A model generated the notes under the pieces. It did not search any database and was not told the DNA's origin. It saw only the letters and a program-made list of their open reading frames with translations. DNA of 64,000 nucleotides from Hippasteria phrygiana (taxonomy: Eukaryota; Echinodermata; Asteroidea; Valvatida; Goniasteridae): positions 372,001 to 436,000 of the forward strand of contig JAZGUH010000120.1 in assembly GCA_037893225.1 (NCBI GenBank), read 5' to 3'. Made by a program: the position numbers and the translations under genes. Positions 59,822-64,000 of the stretch are shown piece after piece. Positions within the stretch are counted from its first letter, which is position 1. Each line of letters begins with the position of its first letter.

Positions 59822-61493
59822 GTGAAGTTATGCGGGAATGCAGAAAAATGTGTTCGAAAAACCTACTCGCTTATCTCGGCCACCATTTGGCTGAACGTGG
59901 GGTCTGAGGAGCTGGATAATGATCTGGATGTTGCTGAGAAGTCACTCTTTCCAACAGTATCAAGATTGTGCGCAATTTCGTTCAACATCGGGTCGAAAAA
60001 CGGCGTCATTTGGGGACGAGGTTGCGTGGTGGGGGTGTCGGATAGTCCCATTGTATAGCATGTGCAGTTATGCGGGAATGAAGAAAGATTACTTCGAAAA
60101 AACTACTCTCTTATCTCGGCCACCATTCGGCTGAACTTGGGTCTGAGGAGCTGGATATTGGTCTGGATGTTGCTGAGAAGTCACTCTTTCCAACAGTATC
60201 AAGATTGTGTGCAATTTCGTTCAACATCGGGTCGAAAATCGGCGTCATTTGGGGGCCAAGTTGCGTGGTGGGGGTGTCGGCTAGTCCCATTGTATAGCAT
60301 GTGCAGTTATGCGGGAATGCAGAAAGATTACTTCGAAAAACCTACTCGCTTATCTCGGCCACCATTTCGATGAACGTGGGTCTGAGGAGCTGGATATTGG
60401 TCTGGATGTTGCTGAGAAGTCACTCTTTCCAACAGTATCAAGATTGTGTGCAATTTCGTTCAACATCGGGTCGAAAATCGGCGTCATTTGGGGGCCAAGT
60501 TGCGTGGTGGGGGTGTCGGCTAGTCCCATTGTATAGCATGTGCAGTTTTCTGGGAATGCAGAAAAATTGCTTCGAAAAACCTACTCGCTTATCTCGGCCA
60601 CTATTCGGCTGAACGTGGGTCTGAGGAGCTGGATATTGGTCTGGATGTTGCTGAGAAGTCACTCTTTCCAACAGTATCAAGATTGTGCGCAATTTCGTTC
60701 AACATCAGGTCGAAAAACGGCGTCATTTGGAGCACAAGTTGCGTCGTGGGGGTGTCGGCTAGTCCCATTGTATAGCATGTGCAGTTATGCGGGAATCCAG
60801 AAAAATTCGTTAGAAAAACCTACTCGCTTATCTCGGCCACCATTCGGCTGAACTTGGGTCTGAGGAGCTGGATATTGGTCTGGATGTTGCTGAGAAGTCA
60901 CTCTTTCCAACAGTATCAAGATTGTGTGCAATTTCGTTCAACATCGGGTGGAAAAAACGGCGTCATTTGGGTCCCAAGTTGCGTGGTGTGTCGGCTAGTC
61001 CCATTGTATAGCATGTGCAGTTATGCGGGAATGCAGAAAGATTACTTCGAAAAACCTACTCGCTTATCTCGGCCACTATTCGGCTGAACGTGGGGTCTGA
61101 GGAGCTGGATATTGATATGGATGTTGCTGAGATGTCACTCTTTCCAACTGTATCAAGATTGTGTGCAATTTCGTTCAACATCGGGTCGAAAAACGGCGTC
61201 ATTTGGGGACGAGGTTGCGTGGTGGGGGTGTCGGATAGTCCCATTGTATAGCATGTGCAGTTATGCGGGAATGCAGAAAGATTACTTCGAAAAACCTACT
61301 CGCTTATCTCGGCCACCATTTCGATGAACGTGGGTCTGAGGAGCTGGATATTGGTCTGGATGTTGCTGAGAAGTCACTCTTTCCAACAGTATCAAGATTG
61401 TGCGCAATTTCGTTAAACATCGGGTCGAAAAACGGCGTCATTTGGGGCCGAAGTTGCGTGGTGGGGGTGTCGGCTAGTCCCATTGTATAGCAT
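59822..61493 (+). repeat. Right-hand HOR, 7-monomer version (1672 bp)
   Basis: Monomers at 59822, 60062, 60301, 60540, 60779, 61015 and 61255. Compared with 61494-63643 it lacks g and h, exactly 478 bp; f (61015) is followed directly by i (61255). Confidence 0.93.
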
Positions 61494-63643
61494 GTGAAGT
61501 TATGCGGGAATGCAGAAAAATGTGTTCGAAAAACCTACTCGCTTATCTCGGCCACCATTTGGCTGAACGTGGGGTCTGAGGAGCTGGATAATGATCTGGA
61601 TGTTGCTGAGAAGTCACTCTTTCCAACAGTATCAAGATTGTGCGCAATTTCGTTCAACATCGGGTCGAAAAACGGCGTCATTTGGGGACGAGGTTGCGTG
61701 GTGGGGGTGTCGGATAGTCCCATTGTATAGCATGTGCAGTTATGCGGGAATGAAGAAAGATTACTTCGAAAAAACTACTCTCTTATCTCGGCCACCATTC
61801 GGCTGAACTTGGGTCTGAGGAGCTGGATATTGGTCTGGATGTTGCTGAGAAGTCACTCTTTCCAACAGTATCAAGATTGTGTGCAATTTCGTTCAACATC
61901 GGGTCGAAAATCGGCGTCATTTGGGGGCCAAGTTGCGTGGTGGGGGTGTCGGCTAGTCCCATTGTATAGCATGTGCAGTTATGCGGGAATGCAGAAAGAT
62001 TACTTCGAAAAACCTACTCGCTTATCTCGGCCACCATTTCGATGAACGTGGGTCTGAGGAGCTGGATATTGGTCTGGATGTTGCTGAGAAGTCACTCTTT
62101 CCAACAGTATCAAGATTGTGTGCAATTTCGTTCAACATCGGGTCGAAAATCGGCGTCATTTGGGGGCCAAGTTGCGTGGTGGGGGTGTCGGCTAGTCCCA
62201 TTGTATAGCATGTGCAGTTTTCTGGGAATGCAGAAAAATTGCTTCGAAAAACCTACTCGCTTATCTCGGCCACTATTCGGCTGAACGTGGGTCTGAGGAG
62301 CTGGATATTGGTCTGGATGTTGCTGAGAAGTCACTCTTTCCAACAGTATCAAGATTGTGCGCAATTTCGTTCAACATCAGGTCGAAAAACGGCGTCATTT
62401 GGAGCACAAGTTGCGTCGTGGGGGTGTCGGCTAGTCCCATTGTATAGCATGTGCAGTTATGCGGGAATCCAGAAAAATTCGTTAGAAAAACCTACTCGCT
62501 TATCTCGGCCACCATTCGGCTGAACTTGGGTCTGAGGAGCTGGATATTGGTCTGGATGTTGCTGAGAAGTCACTCTTTCCAACAGTATCAAGATTGTGTG
62601 CAATTTCGTTCAACATCGGGTGGAAAAAACGGCGTCATTTGGGTCCCAAGTTGCGTGGTGTGTCGGCTAGTCCCATTGTATAGCATGTGCAGTTATGCGG
62701 GAATGCAGAAAGATTACTTCGAAAAACCTACTCGCTTATCTCGGCCACTATTCGGCTGAACGTGGGGTCTGAGGAGCTGGATATTGATATGGATGTTGCT
62801 GAGATGTCACTCTTTCCAACTGTATCAAGATTGTGTGCAATTTCGTTCAACATCGGGTCGAAAAACGGCGTCATTTGGGGACGAGGTTGCGTGGTGGGGG
62901 TGTCGGATAGTCCCATTGTATAGCATGTGCAGTTATGCGGGAATGCAGAAAGATTACTTCGAAAAACCTACTCGCTTATCTCGGCCACTATTCGGCTGAA
63001 CGTGGGTCTGAGGAGCTGGATATTGGTCTGGGTGTTGCTGAGAAGTCACTCTTTCCAACAGTATCAAGATTGTGCGCAAATTCGTTCAACATCGGGTCGA
63101 AAAACAGCGTCATTTGGGGCCCAAGTTGCGTGGTGGGTGTCTCGGCTAGTCCCATTGTATAGCATGTGCAGTTATGCGGGAATGCAGACAAATTACTTCG
63201 AAAAACATACTCGCTTATCTCGGCCACTATTCGGCTGAACGTGGGACTGAGGAGCTGGATATTAGTCTGGATGTTGCTGAGAAGTCACTCTTTCCAACAG
63301 TATCAAGATTGTGCGCAATTTCGTTCAACATCGGGTCAAAAAACGGCGTCATTTGGTGCCTAAGTAGCGTGGTGGGGGTGTCGGCTAGTCCCATTGTATA
63401 GCATGTGCAGTTATGCGGGAATGCAGAAAGATTACTTCGAAAAACCTACTCGCTTATCTCGGCCACCATTTCGATGAACGTGGGTCTGAGGAGCTGGATA
63501 TTGGTCTGGATGTTGCTGAGAAGTCACTCTTTCCAACAGTATCAAGATTGTGCGCAATTTCGTTAAACATCGGGTCGAAAAACGGCGTCATTTGGGGCCG
63601 AAGTTGCGTGGTGGGGGTGTCGGCTAGTCCCATTGTATAGCAT
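61494..63643 (+). repeat. Right-hand HOR, full 9-monomer version (2150 bp), copy 2
   Basis: Monomers at 61494, 61734, 61973, 62212, 62451, 62687, 62927, 63166 and 63405, with the order and lengths of 49079-51228. A private base gives cctaagtagcg near 63363. Confidence 0.94.
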
Positions 63644-64000
63644 GTGAAGTTATGCGGGAATGCAGAAAAATGTGTTCGAAAAACCTACTCGCTTATCTCG
63701 GCCACCATTTGGCTGAACGTGGGGTCTGAGGAGCTGGATAATGATCTGGATGTTGCTGAGAAGTCACTCTTTCCAACAGTATCAAGATTGTGCGCAATTT
63801 CGTTCAACATCGGGTCGAAAAACGGCGTCATTTGGGGACGAGGTTGCGTGGTGGGGGTGTCGGATAGTCCCATTGTATAGCATGTGCAGTTATGCGGGAA
63901 TGAAGAAAGATTACTTCGAAAAAACTACTCTCTTATCTCGGCCACCATTCGGCTGAACTTGGGTCTGAGGAGCTGGACATTGGTCTGGATGTTGCTGAGA
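63644..64000 (+). repeat. j monomer and partial k-like monomer at right edge
   Basis: A complete j monomer (63644-63883) is followed by 117 bp of a monomer with gaatgaagaaag and ctggacattgg, as at 55529. The array continues past the window. Confidence 0.93.

Larger units (their letters stand above)
1..64000 (+). repeat. Satellite DNA array, about 239 bp monomer, head-to-tail, filling the window
   Basis: The same unit recurs from end to end with all copies in one orientation: 267 complete monomers between 71 and 63883 plus a partial at each end. Landmarks in order within a unit are gtgcagttatgcggg, cttcgaaaaacctactcg, ctcggccac, ggagctggatatt, gagaagtcactcttt, agtatcaagattgtg, aacatcgggtcg, acggcgtcattt, agttgcgtggtg and agtcccattgtatagcat. 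Lengths cluster at 239 bp, with classes at 234-237, 240 and 241 caused by small indels at fixed places. A hand-made majority composite has 118 G+C of 239 (about 49%), with more G (69) than C (49) on this strand. No insertion, inversion or unique spacer interrupts it. The scale and the multi-monomer order suggest a centromeric or other heterochromatic array of a eukaryote; the family is not one I recognise. Confidence 0.97.

Noticed and set aside
1..64000. Many short reading frames on both strands, up to 180 residues (7250-7792, plus strand) and 116 residues (51270-51620, minus strand).
   Set aside because: They are the same satellite read in different frames. The 239 bp unit is not a multiple of three, so each frame changes from monomer to monomer. 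Stops fall at fixed monomer positions, frames overlap on both strands, and the longest ones exist only because an indel removed a stop.
1..64000. CRISPR-like regular repetition.
   Set aside because: There are no unique spacers. The repeats abut directly and are 239 bp, with no adjacent cas-type genes.
1..64000. Transposable element or LTR arrays as the source of the repetition.
   Set aside because: No inverted terminal repeats, target-site duplications, polypurine tract, primer-binding site or polymerase-like protein could be seen, and monomers abut without spacers.
1..64000. Ribosomal DNA spacer sub-repeats or telomeric repeats.
   Set aside because: No rRNA sequence and no TTAGGG/TTTAGGG-type runs occur anywhere in the window.

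Overview
The whole 64 kb window is one uninterrupted tandem array of a satellite DNA with a monomer of about 239 bp. Setting the phase at the recurring gtg(c/a)ag that follows cattgtatagcat, I count 267 complete monomers from 71 to 63883, with a monomer tail at 1-70 and the start of a monomer at 63884-64000. The mean spacing is 239.0 bp and individual monomers run from 234 to 241 bp. Every monomer lies in the same orientation. I see no gene, RNA gene, transposon, inversion or unique spacer anywhere. Both ends are open, so the real array is longer. This is the pattern of a eukaryotic centromeric or other constitutive-heterochromatin satellite. I do not recognise the family and cannot name the organism; a plant is only a weak impression.

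Above the monomer there is a strong higher-order repeat (HOR) structure. I label the monomer classes a to k after the clean 11-monomer unit at 27079-29710. Left part (1-24446): two nearly identical 12-monomer HOR copies of 2866 bp (311-3176 and 3177-6042), a 7-monomer fragment of the same HOR (8196-9870), a shortened relative (12501-14890), and between them rearranged blocks with tandem duplications of 715 bp (3 monomers), 1676 bp (7), 239 bp (1) and 478 bp (2). A 9-monomer, 2150 bp unit at 20388-22537 is preceded by a 7-monomer version of itself (18717-20387). Middle part (24447-39999): six head-to-tail copies of the 11-monomer, 2632 bp HOR, one of which has 10 monomers (2393 bp) and begins with a chimeric monomer at 34975. 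Right part (40000-64000): derived HORs that re-use the same classes, including duplications of 1437, 1193 and 952 bp and a 9-monomer unit of 2150 bp (49079-51228 and 61494-63643) with 8- and 7-monomer deletion versions (47168-49078 and 59822-61493).

The order c-d-e-f-g-h-i, whole or in part, recurs in all three parts. All HORs here therefore look like rearranged descendants of one ancestral HOR, reshaped by out-of-register exchange that always keeps monomer phase. Several exchange products can be read directly as chimeric monomers. One class (i) carries a motif matching 8 of the 9 fixed bases of the mammalian CENP-B box. CpG is not depleted in the composite monomer (14 seen, about 14 expected). 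No reading frame here is a credible gene, because a 239 bp unit shifts frame at each monomer. There is no gene system in this window; what is worth studying is the satellite and its recombination history.
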